A DNA stretch of 64,000 nucleotides from Cryptomeria japonica (Eukaryota; Streptophyta; Pinopsida; Cupressales; Cupressaceae): contig NC_081415.1 in NCBI RefSeq assembly GCF_030272615.1, positions 107,760,406 to 107,824,405 of the forward strand, read 5' to 3'. Each line of letters starts with the position of its first letter. Position 1 is the stretch's first letter. Below are positions 9,537-21,910 of the stretch, in pieces. Made by a program: the position numbers and the translations under genes. Under the pieces are notes generated by a model. The model did no database searches, was not told where the DNA came from, and saw only the letters and a list, made by a program, of their open reading frames with translations.

Positions 9537-11438
9537 AAATAAATGGCTGCAACAGCGGTGAGGTCTCCCTCCTGAGTAAGGATTATAAAAGATCCAGCTC
9601 GAACCGCAGAGATGAACTGAGGCGTTTCAAGACAAGCCTTTGTTGTTGGGGACTTGATCAATCCACCAGATTAAGAAGAGCATTTTCACTGATTCTGTTT
9701 ATTTTGTTTACAATTTGTGTTCATGTTTTTAGTTCGTTCTTTGTAGAATGCCCTAAATGTGATGAACAAGGCTATGCCTTTGTAAGCTCGTTCAGATTCC
9801 TCAGTGCATACTTGCTTCCATCTCTTTTATTGCCCTTTCCTGCTACCTACGGAAATATGGTCTCAGAAAATTCTTGTTCTTGGACCAACTGTGTGATGAC
9901 ACTGCTCAAGTGCAACTGGGGTACACAACGGAGCTCGATAAAGCTTTCAAACTATTCGCCTGGATTCTCCTTCCTTCCTTCCTTATTGAAATTGTTCACA
10001 AAATTTTATGGTACTCAACTGTAACCGTCTCAAATCCCTTCATCAGTGGCCAGATTCTTAGCACTTCGTTAGTCTTTACAGCTGTTACTATGTCGTGGCT
10101 TTATAGAACCGGTGTTTTCCTCTTAGTTTGTATGCAGTCCCGCTTGACATGTCATCTGCAAATTCTCCGGTTCGATGGTTTCAGGAAGTTTCTTGAAGAG
10201 TACAGTTCTGATGTTAGTATTATTTTGAAGGAACACATGAGAATTAGGCATCAATTGTTTCTTAGCAGCCACCGTTTTCGATTTTTCGTTCTTGCTTCTT
10301 TGCTTACAATTACCATCAGTCAGTTTGCTGCTCTTCTGATGACATTGTCCTCTCGCACCGAGATCAATTTCTTTAATGCTGGAAATTTAGTGGTATGTTA
10401 GTATTATTTTGAAGGAGCACATGAGAATTAGGCATCAATTGTTTCTTACCAGCCACCGTTTTCGATTTTTCGTTCTTGCTTCTTTGCTTACAATTACCAT
10501 CAGTCAGTTTGCTGCTCTTCTGATGACATTATCCTCTCGCACCGAGATCAATTTCTTTAATGCTGGAAATTTAGTGGTATGTTTTCTCTTACCTGTTTTT
10601 CTTTCATCCTTTTTCAAAATTTGCTCTTATTTTACCACTATATGCTCATAGCATTTGCTCCGATTAGAAATTAGGGCATATGATCTGAATTTTGAAATGT
10701 CCTGATTCAGAAATAGCATACGTTCAGTCACAGGTTAACTAATTACAAATATCAGCAAAATAATGAAATTATATAGTCAGGACACAGTTTTTTAAGTGCA
10801 TGAATTTCTGATACAACCCTGTTTGCTAGAAATGACCTGTTAATTCAATGAATTGTTTTTCATTTATTTGATTGTAGTATGTATCATCAAACAAGGTACA
10901 GGGCAATGCCCCTTGGATTACATGGACTAGTGGATTAATTATCAAATTGTTCAACAGCCAAAAGTAAATTTTTGTCAATAAAATTACGACAATTATTTAA
11001 ACTTTTCTGCATATGAGATGTAAAATCATCATTGTTTAAATAGAACGGCTTTTCTCTAACTGAGAGAAGTGAGAGAAGTGTCTGGTATTAATGGTTGGAC
11101 ATTAGAATCTAAGATTTGTTTAAATTGATTTGTTCAGGTCTGTTCTGTTGTACAAGTCACTGGTTTCTTGCTTTGCTTATTGGGAGCTGCAAGAATTACA
11201 CACAGAGCTCAAGGAACAGTCTCTGTCGCTACAAGATGGCATGTACTGGCTACCTGCACCTCCTATGGTTCCTCTTATCCTCAGACAGAAAACTTACCAT
11301 CACCTCAGTCACATGTAGAGAGTTCGGTAAATCCTTTCTCTTGTGTCGACTCTGCCAGCGATTCTGAAACATCTGAAGTATTTTTCATGTTTCCATCCAA
11401 AGATGCTTCAGCTGCCTTTGAGATTAGACAAGCATTTG
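9537..11438 (+). pseudogene. DUF3537-family membrane protein, pseudogene
   Basis: DUF3537 proteins are plant multi-pass membrane proteins of about 430-450 residues with no settled function. The first part has RRDELRRFKTSLCCWGLDQS and a hydrophobic segment FSLILFILFTICVHVFSSFF, up to 9809. One base is missing near 9810, which shifts the frame. The next part runs from about 9811 through FLDQLCDD, SWLYRTGVFLLVC, LQILRFDGFRKFLEE and HMRIRHQLFLSSHRFRFFVL to NLV at 10392, where a donor GTATGT begins. The next exon starts after CAG at 11138 (VCSVVQVTGFLLCLLGAARI) and ends at a GTAAGT donor at 11439. The usual last exon was not found before 12877, and no start codon in frame was found upstream. Family assignment is firm from motif order, and so is loss of function. 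Confidence 0.85.
10211..10578 (+). repeat. 184-bp tandem duplication of exon end plus splice donor in the DUF3537 pseudogene
   Basis: 10211-10394 is repeated at 10395-10578 with only about three substitutions. The unit contains the end of the exon and the donor GTATGT. Because 184 is not a multiple of 3, reading through shifts the frame. However, the first donor (10393) is intact and would place the whole second copy inside the intron, joining NLV directly to VCSVVQ at 11138. The duplication alone therefore need not disrupt the message. Confidence 0.95.
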
Positions 11439-12871
11439 GTAAGTGATTTCCACTGAATAGATTGATTTCATTAAACACAATATTTCTGCCTCTTGAATTG
11501 AAAAGATTTTGAATAGAATGTTATATTGATTTTTTGGATCAATGATTTTGATTATACTCCATGATCCATTAGCAGTATAACTCCAGCAAATAAAATGTAA
11601 GAAAATTACAACCCAAGATGTGTCTCTGAAATTGATATAATGAAATTTGTGACCAGTTGCTCCTTGCCTTGAATCTGTGGTAATATTTCTCCCAGTCAGA
11701 ACTCAAGAGGAATCTTTCAAGCGTACAGAAAACCTACAATAGTTGTTGTCTACCCCCTCTGAACTTGAACTATCATTCTGAGCTTCACTGAGCATTGTTG
11801 ACATCGAATTACTTTTGGGTAACAAATATTGAAGGAGATACAAACGAATTTTCCAATTTCTTCTTTTGCCAGTTTAATGTTGCTTTCTCTTCTAGTGCAC
11901 ATAATCTCCACTCTACAAGACATAATCACAGAATATAGGGGAGTAAGCCTCATTTTATTCAACAAAACACTGAAAATATGATGGTTATAACCAATTTGAA
12001 ACCTGATTCATTAGAGTATTTCACCACTCTATTCCTCATCTCCCCTTTTTAATATACAAAAATCACAACACATGTCCTGTTCTGTTTTAAGCCTAGTTAA
12101 CAAAATGTTGATACTATTAGTGTAGTTTCCTTATATATTAGTGAAAATATTGTGCATGCATAAGTTCTGTGAACAGAAAAGAAAGAGAAGATACCAATAT
12201 CAACGTTTTAAGGGACTTTGTGAGACTTTGTGACAATCTATGCATAAGCTATCTCTTGTTCTTGTGGATTTGAACTTCATCATGTTCTTAAGGCCTAAGC
12301 ACAACAAGCAAAATCCTTTTATCAGTAATTTTGGACGACTAGATTGAAGAAAATTGATGCAGGGCTTGATGCTTAACTTTATCCAAGCATTTCTGAGCAA
12401 AACACTTAGTAATTTAGTTTGATTTTAGTAAACTAATTAATTGACTTATATTGGCACTGATTCTGTTGTGTGTATCAACCGAAATTAACAAAGAAATGTT
12501 GTTAAATTTGCAGGTTTAGGAATACAAAAGCTCTGAACAGCCAGAAAGCTCACAGAAAAGCCTGAAATAAAATATAGAGTTTATTATCATTGTACTCGTT
12601 TGACTAGTTTCATCTTCAGAAAAGAATGGAAGCAGATACATTTGCTAAATATATGCATTGCATATATATATATATATATATTCTTACACTTTGAATTGCA
12701 ATGTTCTGAATGCTTGTTTTCAGATTTTAACTGTTCTGTATGCTTGTTTTTTTTTAAAGTGTAATATATCTCCTCTTTCTCAATGGCTCTGCTACTTGCA
12801 CTACTCTGCCACACCAAACAAACACATTCCCTGCCTGCCAAGCACTGGCAGGAACTACGCTGCTTGCAGCT
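11439..12871. other. Copy A-only segment downstream of the DUF3537 pseudogene
   Basis: No further DUF3537 exon is recognisable. A possible 3' splice site, TTAAATTTGCAG, precedes 12513; joined to the donor at 11439 it would give only a few codons before a stop. A (TA)n tract lies at about 12661-12680. I see nothing else. Confidence 0.5.
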
Positions 12872-14924
12872 CTTGTTGTAGATGTTGTCTTAAGATTTGG
12901 AATAGATTAGAAAGAATGTATGCAAGGTAGGTATGTTCTGTTGTTTGTTTTGAGGTCTGTTAAGGTGTTGCCTTTTCTTTGTAATTTTATATCAAATTGA
13001 TTTGGGATTTAAATTATGTTCAATGGATTTAAGTTATGTTTAAGGGTTTTGGTGAGAAGATTTTCACTGTTTAGATATGTGTTTTTAATCAATTCCTTTG
13101 GTTTCTCATTTTAAGATTTATCTTGTGGTGGTAGAAATTGTTTTAGTACGTGGGGTTATGTGAGATAATGTTTGTTCTGTTAAGATTTCTCTATTCTCAA
13201 CTACGTCTTTTGGTTTGTCTTTATTGATGAGAATTCCGGTTGTTTGTGATGATTTTTTTGGGCCTCAGATTGCTTTTGCATGTACGGTTTAGTATTTTGA
13301 ATGTTTTGTTTAGAACTATTTTCATTTGTTCGAGAGGAATATTCACAGATAGGATTTGGGATTCGGATTAGATTGGAGGGTGTCTGAGCCTGAAATAATT
13401 TGATTTTCACCTGTACTGGTTGAGGTTTAATTAATAATAATAGAATTGATTGTGATCTGGATTCCTTTTGACTGTCATGAAAGGATAGATTTCAATGTTT
13501 CATGTATGCTGGGATTTGTTGTGTATTGCAGTTGGTGGACAAAGAGTCTGGCAGGGCAATTTATACAGGAGACAGGGCAGACAGTGTTCTACTTCTGAAA
13601 GACAAGGCAATTGTCAACAAGTAAGCTCAGGTAACAAATATTTCACATTTTTTTTCCTTCGTGTTTACAATTTTTACAGTGGGATTTTATGAAGCAAAAG
13701 AGAGAGAAGTGTATTTACAGTGGGATTTTATGACTGCGAGGGTAGCTCAATTTGCAATATTACACAAATAATTCAGAATGCACTCTTTACAGGACAATGG
13801 ATAGTATGCAACTTCTCTTCATCCTTACTCTGTTTCAATCTTCCTTGAATTTCTTTGATAATAATCTGGTGTCCAGAGTTTCTATAGTGAAGTCTGTAAG
13901 TAGGATTTTGGATCCCAAAAGGTACCCAGTATCTAATATTGCTATCAAATGAATAAAATATTTTTAGAGCAATACAAATGATTAAGATAATGTTGTTTCT
14001 TCCATTCAAAGTTGTTGTATTGATTTGGAAAAGGAATCTAAGTTTTCTTACAATTGCCTTTCCTAAGAGTCTCGGACAATATACTGCTGGATTTGAATAC
14101 TCCCAAATTACACACTGGACTTGAATGCTGACAAATAATCTCAGATTCCACATGATCATCACTGGATGGCCAGATTGCACAGTTGAAGCACAGGCTCAAC
14201 TTAATTCATCAGAGTTTTGCATTTCAAGTTTCGATGGAACAAGAGGCTACAAGATCTCAGAAGAAGAAAGTTCAAGTTCAAGTTCAAGTTCAAGTCCAAT
14301 TGTACTGCTGCAGAGGTAGGTACAAAACTAGAGATCCTATATACTGATTAAAGCTTTATAGATATTTTATTATATACTGATTAAAGCTTTATAGATATTT
14401 TATTATATTATATTTGCTAACTCCTCTGATTTACCTGTTGATTAAACTTTTATTGATTGCATTTATTAACTTTGGTCAGTATGAAAGGTTACTGTGTTAC
14501 TGTGAAAAAGTGTTAATGGTTGATAACCATCTTTATCAATTAAGTCATTTTTCTACTTTCAAACAAGGTTACTGTGTTACTGTGAAAAAGTGTTAATGGT
14601 TGATAACCATCTTTATCAATTAAGTCATTTTTCTACTTTCAAACAAGGTTCTGCATTTTCTAGTCATGCTTAAACATTTTTTCTTCTTTTTATGAATGTG
14701 AAGTCTTATCATTTAACTAGAGACAACAATATGTAGAATTTGGTATATGCATAAAGTCTAATATTTTAATTAATTACTTAATTAAATATTAAACATTTAA
14801 TTATAAATTAATTTTTTTATTGAAATAATTTTTAAATTTTAAGTCAAACTATTAAACTTTTTTTTATAGTTTATTAAAAAGTTTACTAAAATCTTAAATC
14901 AATTTAGATTATTAATTTAAGTTT

Positions 14925-14933
<9 letters not shown>
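12872..14933. repeat. Diverged relative of the 6.3-8.0 kb segment, non-coding
   Basis: This segment repeats the order of blocks seen at about 6300-8000, with many substitutions and indels, so it is an older local duplication. It matches copy B from 49272 onward at about 98-99%, apart from deletions there. A short run of TTCAAG units (14269-14296) becomes an Ser-rich frame. No convincing gene is present. Confidence 0.6.
14487..14646. repeat. 80-bp tandem duplication
   Basis: 14487-14566 is followed immediately by a virtually identical 14567-14646, beginning GGTTACTGTGTTACTGTG. Copy B has a single unit (about 50358-50437). Just upstream, copy A also doubles a 36-bp unit, CTGATTAAAGCTTTATAGAT and following (about 14344-14404), which is single in copy B. 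Confidence 0.95.
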
Positions 14934-14966
<33 letters not shown>

Positions 14967-15999
14967 TCAAACTCAACATAAATTTTCTAATTGATTCATT
15001 GTTGATTTTTTCTTTGTTTTCCCTTTTATTTATAATCTTTCCTTTTAATACTTTCTTTATTATTTTATTATTAATTTATTTAAGTAATTTTTCAACTACT
15101 AATTAAATAATAAATATATTTATATCTTTTTAGAAGATTAATTATAGGTTTTATAATTTAAATAGAAATGGTTCAAGACAAACCCCTAAAACATGCATCA
15201 TCTTGATACATTAAGGCAATGTAATCCAATTATGTAAAAATATTCCTCCCCCTAAAATTTGCATCATCTTGATACATCAAAGCAATGCAATCCAAATTTG
15301 TAAAAAGCATTATCTAGTATTACTATAGTTTAATGAATGGAGTATAATAATTACATCTCATTGATATTTTTCATGTGGCATTTCTTTATCATATTGATCT
15401 TGCTACAATGGTCTAATATTTTCTTGTAAGAATTTACTCTTATCATTCTTCATTCTTAGAACTATCATCTTTGTAACAGTCTAATCTATTGAACCATGTA
15501 ACAATCTAATATATTGTAACATATCACCAAAGTTTTCTATGTATTTATTATTTGTTTCAAGTTATTAAGTGTTCATTCTCTTGTATACTCAAGTAACCAT
15601 GATGAATTTCCCTCTTGTTTTAATGGATGAATACTTATCTTGTTTTGATGGATAAATGATGAATCCTAATCTTGTTTTGATGGATGGATACCTATCCTAC
15701 CTTCATGAATAGATGTCTATCATATTTTCATGGATAGATGATGAATGGATGTTTATCGATAGTTGATTCAAAAGGATGTTTTGGCCAAATCTTTTGAAAT
15801 CATTAATTGAAGATTGTGTTTCTTACTCTCTACCAAAGCATGATATTATATGCACAACTTCTTCTATTTGTGTGAAATTATATGCTAGATTTTATTATTC
15901 ATGCTAATTTTGGATTGTTAGGCATTCTTGTGAAAGGTCCAATATTCTTCCAGTTAGGAAGAATTATGGGGAAGCATAAAGTTTCATGGTTGGGTGAAA
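14934..15999. other. AT microsatellite and AT-rich spacer
   Basis: An (AT)n tract (about 14934-14964) is followed by roughly 1 kb of AT-rich DNA without a gene. A small imperfect direct repeat, GCATCATCTTGATACATYAA, occurs near 15198 and 15262. From about 15600 to 15760 the word TGATGGATRRATG recurs. Almost all of it is missing from copy B. Confidence 0.7.
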
Positions 16000-16422
16000 A
16001 AGTGCTCCGACAATGTTCTCTCCCATGATCTCTCCCCCTCTCTTATTTCTCTCACATTTCTCTCTCCTCTCTATAGGTCTCTCTCACCCTCCCCCTCTCT
16101 ACCTCACCTTCCCTCCTTACCCCCATCTATATCACACTAGCTCCCTCCCTCTCTCTTTTGTTCTTCTCTTATTTTTCTCTCCACTCTCAATTCTCTCGAT
16201 CACTACCTCCCCCTCCCACTCTCTCTCTCCCCATCCCTAAGTATCCTACCCATTCCCTCTCTCCATATTCACTTCTACCTCTCCATCTCTATCTTATTAC
16301 CCTTCCCTCTCTCTCCATCTATCTCTCTCATGTTTATCTCTCATGTCTATCTCTCCCCTAGGTCTCTTACCGCTATCTCTATAGGCTCTAGACCTCACCA
16401 TTATATCTCTCCTCTCTAGTTC
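16000..16422. repeat. CT-rich low-complexity tract, left part
   Basis: A pyrimidine-rich tract of CTCTCC and CCCTCTCT words. The open frames in it, rich in Ser, Leu and Pro, are compositional. The same kind of sequence resumes at 27664 after the nested LTR-like repeats, so this is the host into which they inserted. Confidence 0.8.
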
Positions 16423-16456
16423 TATCATAACCCTTTTTTGGACCTTGATACGACTT

Positions 16457-16484
16457 GCTATTATTATTATTATTATTATTATTT
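16457..16484. repeat. ATT microsatellite near the X2 end
   Basis: A short ATT tract lies about 35 bases inside the X2 terminus. The same position in X1 (about 17683-17701) and in the copy B X1 (52075-52147) also carries ATT, so the tract belongs to the repeat family. Confidence 0.9.
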
Positions 16485-16848
16485 GAGCAATGGTAGTTGG
16501 AGATGAAAATTGAGTAAGGATGGAATTAGTTTAAAAAGAAGAATTAAATAGTGGTGACACACTCATGAGGTCATAATTTACTTGGAATTTATTTATTTCC
16601 TCAATATTCTAATTGAACACATGGTGTAGTAGAAATAAGAAGATTCTAGAAAAGAAAAGTTTAAATTCAAATATTAAAGAATAAATATTATATTTAGCAA
16701 ATATATGACATGGGAGTTACAAAATTATTCTATGACAAGAATAATTCTCTATTCATGGGTTTTTCTTATGACAAAGGAGCTACGAAACTCATTCTTGATA
16801 ATAAAATGGAGGAAAATTCAAATTCAAATTTTGAATGCATGGTCAAAT

Positions 16849-17256
16849 GTAACCCCCTTATAACAACAATCATTTTTGCATGAAATTAATTTAGAAATTA
16901 CTTATTCTCTCAATATGTAATTTAGCACATGTTGTAGGAGGAAATGAGAAGTTTCTAGAAGAGAATCTCAAATTTAAATTTTTGCATGTTGTAGTACCTC
17001 TCTCTCGATTGGACTTTTTTGATTCATGTTTTGACTTAAGTAGTACCCCCTTGTAACCCCCTTATAACAACAATCATTTTTGCATGAAATTAATTTAGAA
17101 ATTACTTATTCTGTCAATATGTAATTTAGCACATGTTGTAGGAGGAAATGAGAAGTTTCTAGAAGAGAATCTCAAATTTAAATTTTTGCATGTTGTAGTA
17201 CCTCTCTCTCGATCGGACTTTTTAGATTCATGTTTTGACTTCAGTTGACTTTTTCA
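16849..17256. repeat. 204-bp tandem duplication spanning the X2/H junction
   Basis: 16849-17052 is repeated at 17053-17256. The unit contains the end of the X2 left part and the first 50 or so bases of element H. Copy B has one unit only (about 51442-51645), so the duplication arose in copy A after the large duplication, or was lost from copy B. Confidence 0.9.
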
Positions 17257-20200
17257 TTGGATATTAGTGGATACATTATATTGTGCTATTTTATTCAGAC
17301 ATTATAAGATGATGTGTTATACTTTAATTTGAGTTTTAGTGTATGTTGTTCATGCAATATTTGATTACTGACATGGAATAACACATTTATTTTATGTGTG
17401 TGATGCAATATATACATGTTATCATGTTTGTAAGTGTATGGGGTGCGAGGAGATGAATTTCCTTCATTCACTTCAATGAGGCAGGGAACATCATGATTCT
17501 CCTTCACCAATGTGTCTATTGTGTTCATATATATATGCGTATGTGGTTCGTTGATGCAAGAAATTGCAGGTACAAGTATCGTGCAGGTACGAGGTATCGA
17601 TTCCACCTGGTTTCATAGGTCTAAGCGTATCATATTGACCTGATGTGTCATAACCCTCTTTTTAGATCTCGATATGACTTGCTATTATTATTATTATTAT
17701 TATAATAATATTAATTTATAGGTTTGTTAGAAAGAAAAGATAAATTGAAATGAGGTTGAAGTTTTTAAATAAAAAGGAATTTAAGTGGTGACACACACAT
17801 GAGGTCATAATTTATTTGAAAATTGCTTATTTTCTCAATATCCTAATTGAGCACATGGTGTAGGAGAAATAAGAATATTCTAGAAAAGAAATTTTAGATT
17901 TAAAATATTAAGAAATAAATGTTATATTTAGCAAATATATGACATGGGAGTTACAAAATCATTCTATGACAAGAATAATTCTATTCATGGCATCTTTATG
18001 ACAAAGGAGTTACAAACTACATTTTGATAAAATGGAGGAGAATTCAAATTTGAATTTTGAATGCATGGTCAAATGTAACCCCCACTATGACAACAATCAT
18101 TTTTGCATGAAATTAATTTAGAAATTATTTATTTTCTCAATATGCTATTTAGCACATGTTGTAGGAGGAAATGAGAAGGTTCTAGAAGAGAATTTCAAAT
18201 GCAAAAATTGCATGTAACCCCCACTATTACAATTAATCATTTTGCATGAAATTATTTTGGGAAAAGAATATGGAAATCAATTAATTTCTTTTGTAGTGGG
18301 AAAATGACTCTCTTTTCTATATATTGAGTTCTAAATTTTTGAAAAAGGGGAGTTCAATGCTTTTTTTGATGATAAATTAGTCTTGAAATTCTTATGAATT
18401 TATTTTCAATACCATGTCAGTTGTAGGAGAAATTTTGTAGATGTGTTGCAGGATTTTGGAGAAGATCATTACCAAGATTTAAGGAGGAATTGAAGGAGGT
18501 CAACAAGGTTCTTCATTCAAATCTAGGTTCCCCTCTTGCATATTCATTGCTTGCTTTTTCTTTTCAAAGAAAATCTTCTTCTCGTCTCTTTCAAAATTTT
18601 GCACATAAGAAAGTTTATATTTTAATTTTATTTTTTTCAAAGAAATCTCTTTTATCCATTTCAGATTTTTGCAAGGAAATCTTTTTCAGTTTTTGTTGAT
18701 TGATTTAATCAAATACATGTAATAAATTGTTTTTCTATCCATAAAAAGAAAAGAGAAAAAAATCTTCTTTTTTATTATATGTAGGAAATGAAGATTTTTT
18801 TTAGAATGGAATATATATATTAGAATAACTTGAACAAAAATAAATCTATTGCCAAAGTAATCTAAAATCAGAATAAAGAAAATAAAATAATAAAAAAAAA
18901 ATTTCATCTCTGTGTATGTTAGATAAGGATTGTAGGAAAACATTCATCTCTGTGCATTATAGAAAAATAAATAAAAAAATTCATCTGTATTTTTTAGAAA
19001 CATATTCATCTCTTTGGATTTAAAAAAAAATATATATTATTCCCTGTGCATGTATGAATTTTTTTTTTTAAAAAGAAGTAAATCTTGCCTTGATTAATAA
19101 ATTAGTAAATTTCCCTTCAAATATATATTATATAAGCATATATATCAAATTTATTTAAAATCATATTAAATTTATGTTCTAAATTTGTTTGTAGATTTAA
19201 GATTTTTTTTTTTAATTTTAGTTTATTTATTTATGATTACATAAATAAATTATTATATTATTAAAAGATTTTGAGTTAATTACCAATTATTTAAAAAAAA
19301 ACATATATATATTTTGAGTTAGGAATTGTTTTATTAAAATTGAATTATACTTTAGAGTTTGTAATTAAATTTTATGTGTTATTCAAATAATTGAAAAATT
19401 ATATATATTCTAAGCTGTTTAGGTAATTGAAATTTATTTGTATCATTAAAATAAGTAGTTCAAATTTATTTATTTATTTTTAATTTAAAATTAAAAAAGT
19501 TTTAGAATATTAAAAGTTATTTTGAATGATTAAAATTAATGAACTTATAGTTCTTTGAAATTTAATTATGCACTTGGTGATTAAAATAATCATTTAGGAT
19601 TAATTTATAATTATAAATTTTAATAATTGAAAATTAATCAAATTTAGTGATGGATTTATTTATTGAGGGCTATTTAATGAAAAATGGTTTTATTTATTGA
19701 TATCTATTTAAAAGGGATTAATGAGACCTATTTATAATCTAGCCTTATTAAAATTAATGGAGATATGTTTAAAATATCATCTCTAAGTTTTAGGAATTAG
19801 ATTATTAAAATATTAAAAGAAAATGTAAGCAAAAAGATTCTAATCCATATTAATGGATACCTTATTGGAGTTTTATTATGGAGTATTAAGTTGCAAATTT
19901 GAACTCTTTTTAAATTCTAAAGAGTTAGTATCTCCTCAATGATGGGAATAGAGTCACTTGGATTTTGAAAAGATAAATATTGCATAAGGAAAAAGGGTCA
20001 ATTACCACTTGAGAATTTCAATAGATAATCGAGCATTAAGAGATCTATCATCTTGAATTATTTCTTCTTAGGATGTAGATATAATAGTTAAACCTTCTTA
20101 TTAATCAAATTAGTTTGACTGAGGAAAAACAAAGCAAAGGAACATGTTATTGCACCAATGATACACTTATTCCATAGTTTTAGATCTTTTCATCAAATAA

Positions 20201-21739
20201 TTAAATCCTAATAGTAAGTGGGTTCTCTCAAGACATTCAATACATTTCAAATATTTAAGTTCTTTAATTATTGGATTTCAAAACTATCTTTTGTATATTT
20301 CAATTAGTACAAGTATCAAAGGGTAAAGGAATTTACCTAACAAGTAAATGTGTTTAGATTCATAGTAACCCTTTTAGGTATTTCAGCAATATGAGTTAAT
20401 GTTAGACAAAGTTTTTCCTCAATTTGAAAAGCTGATTATTTGATTTGTTTCTTTATTAGATTCCAAGATATGAGTATATAAGGCACTGAGAATAGTCACT
20501 TTTGTTAATAATGAAAAACATTTACCTTCTAGCTAAAAGAAACATAAGACTAGTAAAAAGGAAAGGTTACACTTAATAGTACAAGTAATTAGTAAGGATA
20601 AATTTAATTAACATTAAATTTAGAGGTAAATTGCATAGTTAAATATTCATATGGCAATAGTATTAATTAGGATGCAAAGAGAGTTTATTCAAAACCGAAA
20701 TTGTTTTAGCAAATGAGTTTCAAGAAACCTATTCCGTGATCACTTGGAAAATTAAATAACAACTCTAATTGAGGGTAATTTAAGGAGCAAACATTAGCTC
20801 CTTTCAAAGTATTTGAAATTGATAAAGTTATTATTTGTAGAATGTATCCAACAATAAAGTTAACGTTACTTCAAGTGGAAGGAGTAATTAGTTATCACTT
20901 TATAATCTTGCAAAGGTATTAGTTCTAAAGCAACTTGAAGTTTATTGATTATAATTGTTTATTAGGAGACTTAGTATTATTTACTTGGTTAACTAGCAAG
21001 TGTTTACACTCTTGTCTAATCTCTTTTTCAAACAATTAGTAACTAAGAATAATGTGGTTAATTTGAAGCTTATTGTTGAATAGTTGTTTCCTTTTCCCTT
21101 CAACAAGTCAGTATTAAATTTATTTCCAAAGTATAATTATTTGATACTTTAAATTTTATTTCAAGCAATTTAGTACCTTTCAAGTATTAGGATTCACATT
21201 TAAAGTAGTGTTATCATTTGTAGATGAAATTTGTATTACTTCATATGGAAGAATTAGTTGGGATTATTATTAAGTTCTTTTCACTTCAAACAAGTAGGTG
21301 TTAAAATTCATTTACAAATTCTTGCTATTCAATCATTTAATTTTCTTTCAAGCAAATTAGTACTAGGATTCATACTTATTGTGTAATGGTTTGTCCAAAA
21401 CAATTATATCTTGCAAGTAATTCAAATCATTTTCATAAGTTATCTTTGAAAGTATCATGGTTTCCAAGCAATTAGTAATTTTATGTATTTAGTTCAAGTT
21501 TTCAAATTTTTAATTATCATAACTTTTCTTTGGAGAAAATACTTTTTCAAGTAGTCGATTTGTTTATGTTCCTTTCAACTACATAAAATTCATACTTTGT
21601 TTTTAAATTCAAGCAATAATTCCTTGTATATAATAGTTCTTTTTCATAATTGTATTAGTATATTGCTTCATTTAAGATTCATGAATTCAAAGTTAAATTC
21701 CTAGTTAGATAACTAAACAGGAGGAGTTGAAACCAAAAA

Positions 21740-21910
21740 TTAGCGACGTTCGGTATCTATGGTGCCTTTGGGTCATACTTACGGGTAATATTGTCGTGTT
21801 GAACTACTGCACTTAATGCCTAATAAAGCTGCAATAATGACGTCTGTGGTATCGTCCCTCTAAATCGCCGGGGATAAATAAGGGTCATTTGGAAGTTAAA
21901 ATCCAAGGGG
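21740..21910. promoter_or_regulatory. Conserved GC-richer block inside the X repeat
   Basis: In an otherwise very AT-rich repeat this block (with GGTGCCTTTGGGTCA, CGTCCCTCTAAATC and GGGTAATCCCCCT nearby) is clearly better conserved between X1 and X2 (26400-26580) than the flanks. In an LTR such a block could hold promoter or RNA start and end signals. No specific factor site is claimed. Confidence 0.35.

Larger units (their letters stand above)
1..19470. repeat. Large direct segmental duplication, copy A
   Basis: This block is repeated in the same orientation from 40803 to about 53960; base 1 matches base 40803 and the left end lies outside the window. Sampled single-copy-like stretches (5300-8460 against 46050-49210) differ at roughly 0.6-1.6% of positions, while microsatellites and minisatellites differ more. 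The copies share the LINE, the minus-strand gene, the palindrome array and the beginnings of the nested LTR-like repeats, so all of these predate the duplication. Copy A alone has 4.3 kb with a DUF3537 pseudogene and three small tandem duplications. Homology stops near 19470/53960, where copy B runs into a LINE 3' tail. An uncollapsed haplotype placed in tandem by the assembler is a possible alternative. Confidence 0.9.
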
